Part shown: in pieces, positions 40,890 to 49,126 of the stretch
How positions within the stretch are numbered: the stretch's first letter is position 1
Layout of the letters: the number at the start of each line of letters is the position of its first letter
Assembly: GCF_008973665.1 (NCBI RefSeq)
Contig: NZ_WACP01000010.1
Coordinates: 124,001 to 188,000, forward strand
Origin: Paenibacillus tengchongensis
GTDB taxonomy: Bacteria; Bacillota; Bacilli; Paenibacillales; Paenibacillaceae
DNA length: 64,000 nt
Direction: 5' to 3'
Position numbers and translations under genes: made by a program
The notes under the pieces: generated by a model
The model's database searches: none
Told to the model about the DNA's origin: nothing
The model's input: the letters and a program-made list of their open reading frames with translations, nothing else

Positions 40890-42098
40890 CTACTCTGCAT
40901 ATCCGGCAAGCATCCCTTCCGCCACCCACGGCAGCGGGTTCGCAAATCCGTTCCAGTCCAGCTTCATTTCCTCAGCACTGAGCAGGCAGCGGTCCAGGTC
41001 CGCTTCAATACGTGTGCGGTCCATATCCATGCCGATGATGACGATCTCATTCATGCGGTCGCCCCACTGTTCGTCCCAGCGTGCCTTCATGTCCGGTTCG
41101 CCGGCCAGCACTTCAAGCTGCTGCTCCTGCGGCAGGGTGGCCAGCCAGTATCCCGCCGGACCGAACTGGATGGAAGGTCCCGCCTGGCTCAGAGTGGCGG
41201 CGAAGTCCCCCCTGGCCGCCAGCCATACGAGCCCTTTGGCCCGCACCACTTGTTCCGGCCAGCTGCCCAGGAATTCGCTCAGGCGCTGAGGATGGAACGG
41301 CAACCTACGCCGGTAAACAAAGGACCCGATGCCGTATTCCTCCGTCTCCGGGGTGTGCTCCTCCTTGTTCAGCTCGGCAATCCATCCCGAGGACATGCTG
41401 GTCTTGGCGAAATCGAACAGCCCGGTGTTGAGGATGTCCTGCGGGTCCACAGCCCCCTTGACGGTCCGGATAATTCGAGCCGCAGGCTGGAGCTTCCGGA
41501 GCACCGCTTCCAGCTTATCCAGCTCGGCAGCACCGACAAGATCGCATTTGTTCAGCAGCAGCACATCGCAGGTTTCAATCTGATCGATTAACAGGTCCAC
41601 GATATCCCGCAGATCGTCTTCGCCGGATACCTGGCCGCGGTCCAGCAGGCTTTCGCCCGAGGCAAAATCATGCCAGAAGCGGAAGGCATCGACTACAGTA
41701 ACCATCGTATCCAGCCGGCAAAGCCCGGTCAGGTCGATATCCAGCTCAGGGTTTGCGTACGTGAAGGTCTGAGCGACCGGTACCGGTTCACTAATGCCGG
41801 AGGACTCGATCAGAATATAGTCGAACCGCCCTTCGGCTGCCAGCTTGCTCACCTCCCGCAGCAGATCATCGCGGAGCGTACAGCAAATGCAGCCGTTCGA
41901 CATTTCCACCAGCTTCTCCTCGGTACGTGACAATGTGTTACCCGCTTGCACGAGCCGGGCATCCACGTTGACTTCGCTCATGTCGTTGACAATAACAGCT
42001 ACCTTCATTCCGTCACGGTTATGCAAAATATGATTGAGCAGGGTGGTCTTGCCGGAGCCCAGATATCCGCTGAGCACAGTTACAGGTATTGGTTTCAT
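40890..42098 (-). CDS. zagA: COG0523 GTPase, ZagA/YciC-like zinc chaperone
   Basis: 402 residues. It has a P-loop GYLGSGKTT, the COG0523 metal-binding motif CICC (Cys70, Cys72, Cys73), the Walker B-like IESSGISEP and the G4 motif NKCD; the C-terminal CobW domain runs from about 265. The sequence is close to Bacillus subtilis YciC/ZagA, a Zur-regulated GTPase linked to zinc delivery under starvation. It lies between rpmG (44 bp upstream) and rpsN (17 bp downstream) in one operon controlled from the box at 42315-42329. Confidence 0.93.
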   Translation of the reverse strand: MKPIPVTVLSGYLGSGKTTLLNHILHNRDGMKVAVIVNDMSEVNVDARLVQAGNTLSRTEEKLVEMSNGCICCTLRDDLLREVSKLAAEGRFDYILIESSGISEPVPVAQTFTYANPELDIDLTGLCRLDTMVTVVDAFRFWHDFASGESLLDRGQVSGEDDLRDIVDLLIDQIETCDVLLLNKCDLVGAAELDKLEAVLRKLQPAARIIRTVKGAVDPQDILNTGLFDFAKTSMSSGWIAELNKEEHTPETEEYGIGSFVYRRRLPFHPQRLSEFLGSWPEQVVRAKGLVWLAARGDFAATLSQAGPSIQFGPAGYWLATLPQEQQLEVLAGEPDMKARWDEQWGDRMNEIVIIGMDMDRTRIEADLDRCLLSAEEMKLDWNGFANPLPWVAEGMLAGYAE

Positions 42099-42142
42099 GG
42101 ATCTTCTCCTTATGTGTTGGTTCAGCTTACAAATACGCCGTC

Positions 42143-42292
42143 TTAGCGGGTCTCACGGTGCAAGGTCATCCGCTTGAGCCGCGGGCTGTATTTCTTCAGC
42201 TCCAGCCGCTCGGGATGATTCTTCTTGTTCTTGGTGGTCGTATAGTTGCGGTCGCCTGTCTCGGTGCAGGCCAGGGTGATCGTTACGCGCAT
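42143..42292 (-). CDS. rpmG: 50S ribosomal protein L33, zinc-independent (C-) paralogue
   Basis: 49 residues: MRVTITLACTETGDRNYTTTK at the start, then NHPERLELKKYSPRLKRMTLH, the L33 core. Zinc-binding L33 has two CxxC pairs. Here only Cys9 remains and the second pair is replaced (KYSPR), so this is the C- form used in zinc limitation. ATG 42292 is 8 bases after AGGAG. It is the first gene of the Zur-type operon rpmG-zagA-rpsN. Confidence 0.93.
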   Translation of the reverse strand: MRVTITLACTETGDRNYTTTKNKKNHPERLELKKYSPRLKRMTLHRETR

Positions 42293-42314
42293 AAACTCAG
42301 CTCCTGTTGTTTAT

Positions 42315-42367
42315 TCGTAATTTTTACGATTAAGCATCATTCTACACACACCTCCGTTCGGTGTCAA
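42315..42367 (-). promoter_or_regulatory. Promoter and Zur-type box of rpmG-zagA-rpsN
   Basis: On the minus strand TTGACA (42367-42362), a 17-bp spacer and TAGAAT (42344-42339) form a near-consensus promoter. TCGTAATTTTTACGA (42315-42329) lies 9 bp beyond the -10, over the start site. It matches the Bacillus Zur box TCGTAATNATTACGA at 14 of 15 positions. Repression by zinc-loaded Zur is inferred. Confidence 0.85.
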
Positions 42368-42499
42368 CTGTGCAGGCGAAATTTGCTCCTCCAGCAGGCT
42401 TACAGGTCTTTCCTGCGGACAAGGCACGTATACATAGCCATATGAAAATATAAGTCTTGCAACTAAGTAAGGATGAGGTCAAAAGCGGGAGGGTGAACG

Positions 42500-43546
42500 A
42501 TGGAAATACCTGTATTGATTCTTGGCGGATTTCTGGGCAGCGGGAAAACGACGCTTCTGCTGTCGCTGCTGGAGGAAAGTAAAGCGCGCGGCTTAAAGCC
42601 CGGTGTGATCATGAACGAGCTGGGTGCCCGCGATGTGGACGGATATATTTTGCAGGAGCATACCGGAGTCAATGTGGAAAAGCTGCTGGACGGATGCGTG
42701 TGCTGCACACGCAAGGATGAGCTGCCGGGCAGTCTGAATAACCTGCTGGCCAGGCGGCCGGACCTTATCTTTATCGAGCTTACGGGGGTGGCCGACCCTG
42801 CGGAAATCGCGGAAATGCTGCAGACGGAGGCCTTTGCCCGCAGGCTGAAGCTGCATTACACGGTTACCCTGCTGGACGCGGAGCACGCCCTGGAGTACAG
42901 CAGCCGCTTCTCTGCGGATAAACAGCTTGTCCGGACGCTGCGCAAGCAGCTCAGCAGCGCCGACCTGATCATCGTGAACAAGAGCGACCTGGCCGAGCAG
43001 GAGACTCTCTGGAAAATTGAAAAAACGGTGCGCAAAGTGAACAGCGCTTCCGAAGTGGTCTTCACCCATTACAGCCGGATTAATCTGGCCCCGCTGCTGG
43101 CAGGCCTCACTCCGCAGGCTCCCCGCAGCACAGCGCCGCAGCGGGGGACGGCGGCAGCCGGCGGGGCTCCGCTGAAGCGGATCCAGGCTGCGCCGCAGCC
43201 GGCGGCAACGGCTGTGCAGGAGCCGCCGGCAGGGCAGCAGGAGCCCGGCGGCAGCGGCTCCTATTCCCAGGTATCCGCCGTCACCCTGACGTTTCCCCAG
43301 GCGGGCGGAAGCGGAATCGACCCGCAGCGGCTGGAGAGCCTGTTCCGGGTGTGGGGGCATGTCCTGCTGCGGGCCAAAGGACATGTGCGGCTGCAGGGGG
43401 ACGCTGCCGTGCAGCTGGTGCAATATGCCGGGAACCGCACGAGTTGGGAGCCGTCGCGTTATCCGGGACAGCCCTATGTCGTCTTCATCGGGCTGAATCT
43501 GGACGAAGAACGGCTGGCGGAGCAATGGACCGCACTGTTCGGCTGA
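42500..43546 (+). CDS. Second COG0523 GTPase with flexible linker
   Basis: 348 residues. P-loop GGFLGSGKTT, metal motif CVCC (Cys66, Cys68, Cys69), ELTGVADP and NKSD mark the G domain (1-205). A Pro/Ala/Gly/Gln-rich linker (about 206-255) separates it from the CobW C-terminal domain (about 258-348). It differs from ZagA and from His-rich zinc paralogues. The downstream permease starts 4 bp after its stop, so it probably loads or serves that transporter. ATG 42500 follows GGGAGGGTGAAC. No Zur-type box was found directly upstream; the nearest is 170 bp away. Confidence 0.88.
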   Translation: MEIPVLILGGFLGSGKTTLLLSLLEESKARGLKPGVIMNELGARDVDGYILQEHTGVNVEKLLDGCVCCTRKDELPGSLNNLLARRPDLIFIELTGVADPAEIAEMLQTEAFARRLKLHYTVTLLDAEHALEYSSRFSADKQLVRTLRKQLSSADLIIVNKSDLAEQETLWKIEKTVRKVNSASEVVFTHYSRINLAPLLAGLTPQAPRSTAPQRGTAAAGGAPLKRIQAAPQPAATAVQEPPAGQQEPGGSGSYSQVSAVTLTFPQAGGSGIDPQRLESLFRVWGHVLLRAKGHVRLQGDAAVQLVQYAGNRTSWEPSRYPGQPYVVFIGLNLDEERLAEQWTALFG

Positions 43547-43550
43547 TACC

Positions 43551-44546
43551 TTGGCGAATTTGTCTGCGTTCAAACTGAAATGGTTCCCGCTGCTCCTGCC
43601 CGCCGCTTTCCTGCTTGCCGCCGGAAGCATCTGGCTGCAGAGGCTTCCGGCGCCGCCGGACAATGTCTATCTCGACACTTTCAAGACCGCCTTTCTCGGC
43701 ATCCTGCTCGAAGCGCTGCCCTTCGTGCTGCTGGGGTCCCTGCTCTCCTCGGCTTTGCGCGTGTTCGTCCCCGACGAGACGCTGGCGCGGTGGATTCCGC
43801 GCCGTCCGCTGCCGGCCATTCTGCTCAGCTGCCTGCTCGGCGTGATCTTTCCCGTCTGTGAATGCGGCATGATTCCGCTGGTCCGGCGGCTGATGCACAA
43901 AGGGATGCCGGTATATTCCGCCATCACCTTCATTCTCGCCGGACCGATCCTGAATCCGGTGGTGTTCGGCGCCACGCTGACCGCCTTCCGGGCCCATCCG
44001 GACCTGGCTTATGCCCGGATGGGACTTGCCCTGGCCGTTTCCGTACTGGTCGGCCTGGTTCTGTACGCGGCGGTGAAGAAGCCGCCGCTGCGGCTGTCCC
44101 TGGCCCGCAGCGGCGGCGAGCCGCACCGCCCGGAGATGCGCGGCGGCAAGGCGGTCTCCGTCTTCGTGCACACCGCCGATGAATTTTTTGAAATGGGCAA
44201 GTACCTGATTATCGGCTGCCTGCTGACCGCAGGCATCCAGACCTTTCTCGACCAGGGGAGCCTTTCCGCGATCGGGGACCGACCGCTGCTGTCTTACCTG
44301 TTCATGATGGGCCTGGCCTTTGCGCTCTCGCTCTGCTCCACCTCCGATGCGTTTGTCGCCTCGGCGTTTCTGCATACCTTTCCGGAGGGTGCGCTGCTGG
44401 CCTTTGTGGTGCTGGGGCCAATGCTCGATTTCAAAAACGCACTGATGCTGCTGTCGCTGTTTAAGACCGGCTTTGCTCTGCTGCTCTTCTTCCTGATCTT
44501 TGCCCTGGTCTTTACGGGCTCGGTGCTCTTCTCGCTCGTTCTCTGA
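43551..44546 (+). CDS. Permease, DUF318/UPF0718 (YcgR/YraQ-like)
   Basis: 331 residues with about eight to nine membrane segments. DUF318 marks are FKTAFLGILLEALPFVLLGSLLSS (split over a helix), CLLGVIFPVCECGMIPLVRRLM with the conserved Cys pair, FILAGPILNPVV and LCSTSDAFVASAF. The family is found with COG0523 GTPases and TIGR03943 proteins, as here, and is suspected to move a metal or metal ligand. The start is TTG 43551, four bases after the GTPase stop with no ribosome binding site, so it depends on coupling. Confidence 0.87.
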   Translation: MANLSAFKLKWFPLLLPAAFLLAAGSIWLQRLPAPPDNVYLDTFKTAFLGILLEALPFVLLGSLLSSALRVFVPDETLARWIPRRPLPAILLSCLLGVIFPVCECGMIPLVRRLMHKGMPVYSAITFILAGPILNPVVFGATLTAFRAHPDLAYARMGLALAVSVLVGLVLYAAVKKPPLRLSLARSGGEPHRPEMRGGKAVSVFVHTADEFFEMGKYLIIGCLLTAGIQTFLDQGSLSAIGDRPLLSYLFMMGLAFALSLCSTSDAFVASAFLHTFPEGALLAFVVLGPMLDFKNALMLLSLFKTGFALLLFFLIFALVFTGSVLFSLVL

Positions 44547-44625
44547 TCGGTTCAGGCGAAATTACCGGTTCAAATCAAAGACATATCCTTATGGGAAATC
44601 CCCGTTCCAGGAGGCCATGCTGCTT

Positions 44626-45501
44626 ATGAACGACCCCCGTGTGATCCGGGTACACTACATGCTCCGTGCAGCAATCCTACTGCTGTTCGCCCTGTTCATC
44701 GCCCATCTCGTCCAGCAGGATGCGCTGCATTATTACGTCGCGCCGCGCCTGGCCCGCTGGGTCAGGCTCTGCCCGCTGCCGCTCGTGCTGATGGCTCTGA
44801 GCCTTGCGCTGCAGGCGCTCTTCGGCAAGCGGGGCGACCTGTGCGACTGCGAGCACCGTCTGCCGGCCTCGGGCGTTGCCGGAGGCGCGCTGTACAGCCT
44901 CTTTCTGTTCCCGCTGCTGCTGGGGCTGCTGCTGCCCGACCGGGCGCTCGGCAGTGCTGCCGCCGCCCGGAAAGGCTTCGAGTTCGCCTATACCTCCCCC
45001 GAGGCCGGCAACCGGAGCCCGGGCGGCTTCAGCGCCGAGGACCCTTACGAGGCTGAATTCGCTGCGCTGGCAGGCCGGCTGCACAGCTTGCCGGTCATCC
45101 CTGTGCTGCCGGAGCTCTTCTCCGAAACCGTCGGCGCCATGAACCTGTACAAGGAACAGTTTGCCGGAAAAAGCGTGCAGGTGACCGGCTTCCTATACCG
45201 GGAGAAGGGGCCCGGGGGCCTGGAAACTTTCGCCGTCAGCCGCTTTCTGGTCCAGTGCTGTACGGCTGACGCTACCCCCGTAGGCATCCTGCTTCATCCG
45301 CAAACGCCAATAAGCCTGCCCGCCGATACCTGGATTCAGGTCCGGGGCAAGCTTGCTGTAATCTCTTACGGCAGCGGTGATGTGATCGGGCTGGTTCCGG
45401 ATGAGATCCGCACTGTCACGCAGCCCGCAGCACCTTATGTCTACACCAGCGCGGATTCGGTAGCCGCCTGGGATGAGCTGTCATCGGCAGCAGGCTATTA
45501 A
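44626..45501 (+). CDS. TIGR03943 (DUF1980) family protein, partner of the permease
   Basis: 291 residues from ATG 44626. Three to four hydrophobic segments (about 10-30, 43-62, 85-105) are followed by an extracytoplasmic domain with YEAEFAALAGRLHSLPVIPVLPELF (split), VTGFLYRE and RFLVQCCTADA. This matches TIGR03943 proteins (B. subtilis YcgQ type), which always accompany DUF318 permeases. AGGAGG lies 11 bases before this ATG and 2 bases before ATG 44616. Its stop overlaps the stop of the convergent NusG-II gene by 4 bases. Confidence 0.85.
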   Translation: MNDPRVIRVHYMLRAAILLLFALFIAHLVQQDALHYYVAPRLARWVRLCPLPLVLMALSLALQALFGKRGDLCDCEHRLPASGVAGGALYSLFLFPLLLGLLLPDRALGSAAAARKGFEFAYTSPEAGNRSPGGFSAEDPYEAEFAALAGRLHSLPVIPVLPELFSETVGAMNLYKEQFAGKSVQVTGFLYREKGPGGLETFAVSRFLVQCCTADATPVGILLHPQTPISLPADTWIQVRGKLAVISYGSGDVIGLVPDEIRTVTQPAAPYVYTSADSVAAWDELSSAAGY

Positions 45502-45902
45502 ATGACCGCATCGAGCGCGTCTTTGTCATCCGGCGATGGGTCCGGATTGACTACCTCGACCATCAGCCTGGCCGGAATGCAGATAATCTGCTGCTTCGGA
45601 CGGGAAATAAAGCCCATATCCAGCGCGATCGGCAGCGGCGCATCGGAGTACGTCATTTCAATGCCGTAATCGTACACTTTCAGCGTGTTGTGGCCGAACT
45701 TGGTCTTAATGTCGATGATTTGTTCTTCTTTGGTCAGAGGCACCGTCTGATACGTCTTGCCGTTGATCGAAATGACCGCCTGCAGTTCCCCTTGCGTAAA
45801 GTGCTCATTGCGTTCATTCAGCCACTTCACTCCATAGAAGGCAGCTGCCGCCAGAAGAACGACCAGAATCAGCACGATATCACCTCGTTTCAGCTTTTGC
45901 AA
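45498..45902 (-). CDS. Membrane-anchored NusG domain II protein
   Basis: 134 residues. A basic start (MQKLKRGD) and one membrane segment (about 9-25) anchor it; the rest faces outward and matches NusG domain II: ISINGKTYQTVPL, NTLKVYDYGIEM, DMGFISRPKQQIICIPARLMVEV. The acidic tail is PDPSPDDKDALD. Such proteins often accompany electron-transfer or isoprenoid genes, but none is near. A promoter with an overlapping Zur-type box sits directly upstream, so it is probably a zinc-limitation protein. The start is TTG 45902, 8 bases after AAGGA. Confidence 0.82.
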   Translation of the reverse strand: MQKLKRGDIVLILVVLLAAAAFYGVKWLNERNEHFTQGELQAVISINGKTYQTVPLTKEEQIIDIKTKFGHNTLKVYDYGIEMTYSDAPLPIALDMGFISRPKQQIICIPARLMVEVVNPDPSPDDKDALDAVI

Positions 45903-45932
45903 TGTTGTAGTCCTTTCGCATCCAATTTATAA

Positions 45933-45985
45933 ACGTAATATTTACGAATAGTTAAAATATAGCCATGCCGGCTGCGCCTTGTCAA
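45933..45985 (-). promoter_or_regulatory. Promoter and Zur-type box of the NusG-II gene
   Basis: On the minus strand TTGACA (45985-45980), an 18-bp spacer and TATATT (45961-45956) are followed by a box reading ACGTAATATTTACGA on the plus strand (45933-45947). It matches TCGTAATNATTACGA at 13 of 15 positions and covers the start site, the same arrangement as at rpmG. Confidence 0.75.
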
Positions 45986-46079
45986 CCCTGGCGCAGCCTT
46001 TTTATCGCTATCCAGGCTATGCCGAAGCCCCTAAATCTGATGCTTTCAGCATTGCCCTTGGCCGCAGCAAGTACATCAA

Positions 46080-48755
46080 CTACTTGCGGACATGCGGTGT
46101 CCACTCCCGGAGCACCCGCTCCAGATCCGCTGTGCGGATCGGCTTTGAAATGAAATCCTGCATCCCCGCTTTCAGGCAGATGTCTCTGTCTTCATGCCTT
46201 GCAAAAGCCGTTGCGGCGACTATAACCGGATGCAGCCCGAGCTCTCCCCGAATCTTTCTGGTTGCTTCTATCCCGTCCATAACAGGCATCTGTATATCCA
46301 TAAAGATCAGATCATAACGGCGGGACAACGCAGCTTCCACTGCCGCTCTCCCGTTTGCCGCCTCATCGGCGGCATAGCCCAGATTGCGCAGATACGTCTT
46401 CAGCAGTTCCAGATTCACCGGATGATCCTCGGCGATCAGGATGGACAGCGGGCCGTATTGTCCGGCAGACTTCACCGCAGACGAAGACGCAGCCAGCGGC
46501 TGTGAGTAGTATCCGGGAACGAAGCCGCTCTCCTCCCTGGGCAGAGCGGCGCTGACCGTAAAGTAGAATTCCGAGCCTTCTCCCGGCACGCTGTCCACCC
46601 CGATCGCGCCGCCCAGCAGCTCGGCCAGCTTCTTGCTGATTGCGAGGCCCAGTCCGGTCCCCCCGTATTTGCGGTTGATGGCGGGGTGAAGCTGGGAGAA
46701 GGATTGGAACAGCAGCTTCTGGCTGCCTTCGGGAATGCCGATCCCGGTATCGGTGACTGTAAATTTCAGCGTGACCTGATGGGGTGCGGCAGCCGACACT
46801 GCGGCAGCCTTCACCGTAATCTCACCCTCTTCGGTGAACTTCACCGCATTGCCGACCAGGTTGACGAGGATTTGCCGCAGTCTGCCCTCATCGGTCACTA
46901 CCAGCGGCGGCAAGGCCGGGTCCGGTTCCATGCGCAGCGTCAGTCCTTTTTCCTTAACCCGCGGGTAAAAAATTTCCGACACATTCTGCATCACCTGGCG
47001 TAATTCGACGGTCTGCGGCTCCAGCGTCATCATTCCGGCCTCGACTTTGCTGAAATCCAGCACCTCGTTTATGATGTGCAGCAGTTGGTTACCGCTTTTG
47101 GTGATGATTGCTGTGTAGTATTGCTGCTCTTCGTTCATCTCCGTTCCCGCCAGGAGATCGGCCATCCCGATAATTCCGTTCATCGGCGTCCGCAGCTCAT
47201 GGCTCATAATCGCCAGAAACTCCGATTTGGCCCGGTCCGCCTGCTCGGCGGATTCCTTGGCGCGCATGATCGCCTTCTCCTCGGTAATGTCGCGGAACAC
47301 AACGACGGCCCCTTTGCGGACCCCGTTGTCGAACAGAGGTGTCATCCGGTAGCTGACCAGGAAGCTTGAACCGTCCTGCCGCCAGAATACCCCTTCCTTC
47401 TCTTCGTAGGACAAATGCTCCAGCAGCCACTCCTCGGCCGAATGGCGCACGCCCGGGAACGGTTCTCCCGCCAGCCAGGTCTGCCCAATCGTATTCAGCC
47501 TGCCGCCCCGTTCAAGCTCCTTGAGGCCGTAACCGAGCATGGCCGAAGCCGCCGGATTGATAAAGACCGTCTCTCCCTGCAGATTCATCCCGAAGATTCC
47601 TTCGGATACCGAGTTCAGAATCAGGGCATGCTCGTAGCTCAGCTTCTCGATCTGATCCAGATGCCGCTTGCGGTCGGTAATATCACTGATAATGGCGAAG
47701 ACGCCCACAGCCTTGCTGACCTCCATGATCGGCACATAAACGATGCCGACATCGACGGCGTGTCCGTCCTTGTGGATGATCCGGCTCTCAAAGGTCTGGG
47801 CCATACCTTCCGCCGCAGCTGCAAATCTTCCCGCCACAAAATCGAGCTCGGACGGGTCCATAATGTCACTGTAACCGGACATCTGCAGGCTTTCGCAGGA
47901 ATATCCCGTCAGCCTGCGCAGACTCTCATTGAGAGAAAGAATGCGTCCTGAACAGTCCATCGCACTGACCGCCGCCGGATTGTAATCAAACAGCGACTTA
48001 TAGCGGTTCTCGCTCTGCTGCAGCTGCAGTTCATATTGCTTGCGCTCGGAAATGTCGCGGGTTATGCCGATAACCTCAGAGGGTCCTTCCGCATCTTCGT
48101 ATGTATAGCGCAGCGTCGTTTCCGTCCATATGTACGAGCCGTCCTTGCAGCGGAAACGGAAAACGACCGGCTCAAGCCGGCGCCCCTCTCTAATGAGGCG
48201 CAGATAATCGCGGACCTTGAGCTCATCCTCGGGATGGACGTAATCCATACCACGGGAGCCGACCATCTCTTCGGGGGTATAACCGAACATCTGGAGGCTT
48301 GCGGGCGAGGCATACAGATAAGTGGCATGAAGATCCGCAGCATTCCGGGAGATAAAGTCACGGGAATATTCCGAAATCAGGCGCTCTTCCTGCCTAAGCA
48401 TGGTTAGTTCAGCAATCATATATGAAGGGAGGCCGTCCTCCTCCCGAAAGGTCAAATAGAGATGCAGGGATCCCCGGAAGCTCCCGCCGTCCTCACGCAG
48501 AAACCGGAACTCCAGATCGGCTTCCGCTCCGGGACACTGCCGCAACGCTCCCACCGCTTGCCCGCAGGTGTACAAACGCCTGTCTTCCGGGTGAAGCAGG
48601 TTCAAGCAGTCCATCCCCGCCAGCTCATCCTCGGTATAGCCGAACATGCGGAGAAATGCGGGATTGGCCATCCGCACCGCGCCGTCCCCGGCAGATATCG
48701 CCGCAAACCCGGTGGAGGAGCGCATATACAGATTTTTTAATATTGTATCTGACAA
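46080..48755 (-). CDS. Soluble multi-PAS hybrid histidine kinase
   Basis: 891 residues, no membrane segment. Four PAS/PAC units occupy about 8-120, 128-240, 250-362 and 375-497. HisKA follows with the phospho-acceptor His519 (SHELRTPMNG). HATPase_c (about 620-735) has the N box VGNAVKFT and G boxes DTGIGIP and GTGLGLAI. A C-terminal receiver (about 770-888) has Asp820 in FMDIQMPVMDG and the conserved Lys in SKPI. It senses a cytoplasmic signal, perhaps redox or a ligand, and passes phosphate to its own receiver. No response regulator gene adjoins it. The start is TTG 48755, 8 bases after GGAGG. Confidence 0.93.
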   Translation of the reverse strand: MSDTILKNLYMRSSTGFAAISAGDGAVRMANPAFLRMFGYTEDELAGMDCLNLLHPEDRRLYTCGQAVGALRQCPGAEADLEFRFLREDGGSFRGSLHLYLTFREEDGLPSYMIAELTMLRQEERLISEYSRDFISRNAADLHATYLYASPASLQMFGYTPEEMVGSRGMDYVHPEDELKVRDYLRLIREGRRLEPVVFRFRCKDGSYIWTETTLRYTYEDAEGPSEVIGITRDISERKQYELQLQQSENRYKSLFDYNPAAVSAMDCSGRILSLNESLRRLTGYSCESLQMSGYSDIMDPSELDFVAGRFAAAAEGMAQTFESRIIHKDGHAVDVGIVYVPIMEVSKAVGVFAIISDITDRKRHLDQIEKLSYEHALILNSVSEGIFGMNLQGETVFINPAASAMLGYGLKELERGGRLNTIGQTWLAGEPFPGVRHSAEEWLLEHLSYEEKEGVFWRQDGSSFLVSYRMTPLFDNGVRKGAVVVFRDITEEKAIMRAKESAEQADRAKSEFLAIMSHELRTPMNGIIGMADLLAGTEMNEEQQYYTAIITKSGNQLLHIINEVLDFSKVEAGMMTLEPQTVELRQVMQNVSEIFYPRVKEKGLTLRMEPDPALPPLVVTDEGRLRQILVNLVGNAVKFTEEGEITVKAAAVSAAAPHQVTLKFTVTDTGIGIPEGSQKLLFQSFSQLHPAINRKYGGTGLGLAISKKLAELLGGAIGVDSVPGEGSEFYFTVSAALPREESGFVPGYYSQPLAASSSAVKSAGQYGPLSILIAEDHPVNLELLKTYLRNLGYAADEAANGRAAVEAALSRRYDLIFMDIQMPVMDGIEATRKIRGELGLHPVIVAATAFARHEDRDICLKAGMQDFISKPIRTADLERVLREWTPHVRK

Positions 48756-48947
48756 TGTTGTAGCCTCCTCTGTGCAAAATTGGGGGACTTTGGTTATTTA
48801 ACAGTATACCTTTTTTTCGGCGAATCCGCTTTAGATATGAAGTCTATCACAGAGTTCCGGGATGAAGAATGAGACAAATGCCGCAAAAAACCGGGATTTG
48901 CGAAACAGCCGGCTATGTATAAAGAACGAAGGGAGGGCTAACGCAAA

Positions 48948-49050
48948 ATGATATTCCAGGGAATTTGTCTTATTACCGGGGACGTAGTGCCTGGCCCAAT
49001 TCTACGACCGTATCCTGCAGACCACTCAGAGCTGGAACATGAATAAATAA
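48948..49050 (+). pseudogene. Remnant of a VOC (glyoxalase-like) protein gene
   Basis: ATG 48948 follows AGGGAGGG and starts MIFQGICLITGDV, the usual first strand of VOC-family proteins. The match then continues one frame over with LAQFYDRILQTT, the first helix, and soon stops (TAA 49048-49050). The fragment thus has a frameshift and lacks more than two thirds of the gene. The rest of the 48756-49126 gap holds a terminator and nothing else I can support. Confidence 0.6.
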
Positions 49051-49054
49051 CCGC

Positions 49055-49093
49055 AAAAAAGCATTCTCCGCTGTTACGCGAAGAATGCTTTTT
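49055..49093. terminator. Bidirectional terminator
   Basis: GCATTCTCCGC (49061-49071) and GCGAAGAATGC pair over 11 bp with one mismatch, flanked by A6 and T5. Confidence 0.85.
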
Positions 49094-49126
49094 ACATGTG
49101 GAACGGATCGCCATGGGCAGGGGGAT

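Noticed and set aside
42593..43663. 356-codon minus-strand frame opposite the second COG0523 GTPase
   Set aside because: Shadow of a GC-rich gene; no motif, and the plus-strand frame has all GTPase motifs.
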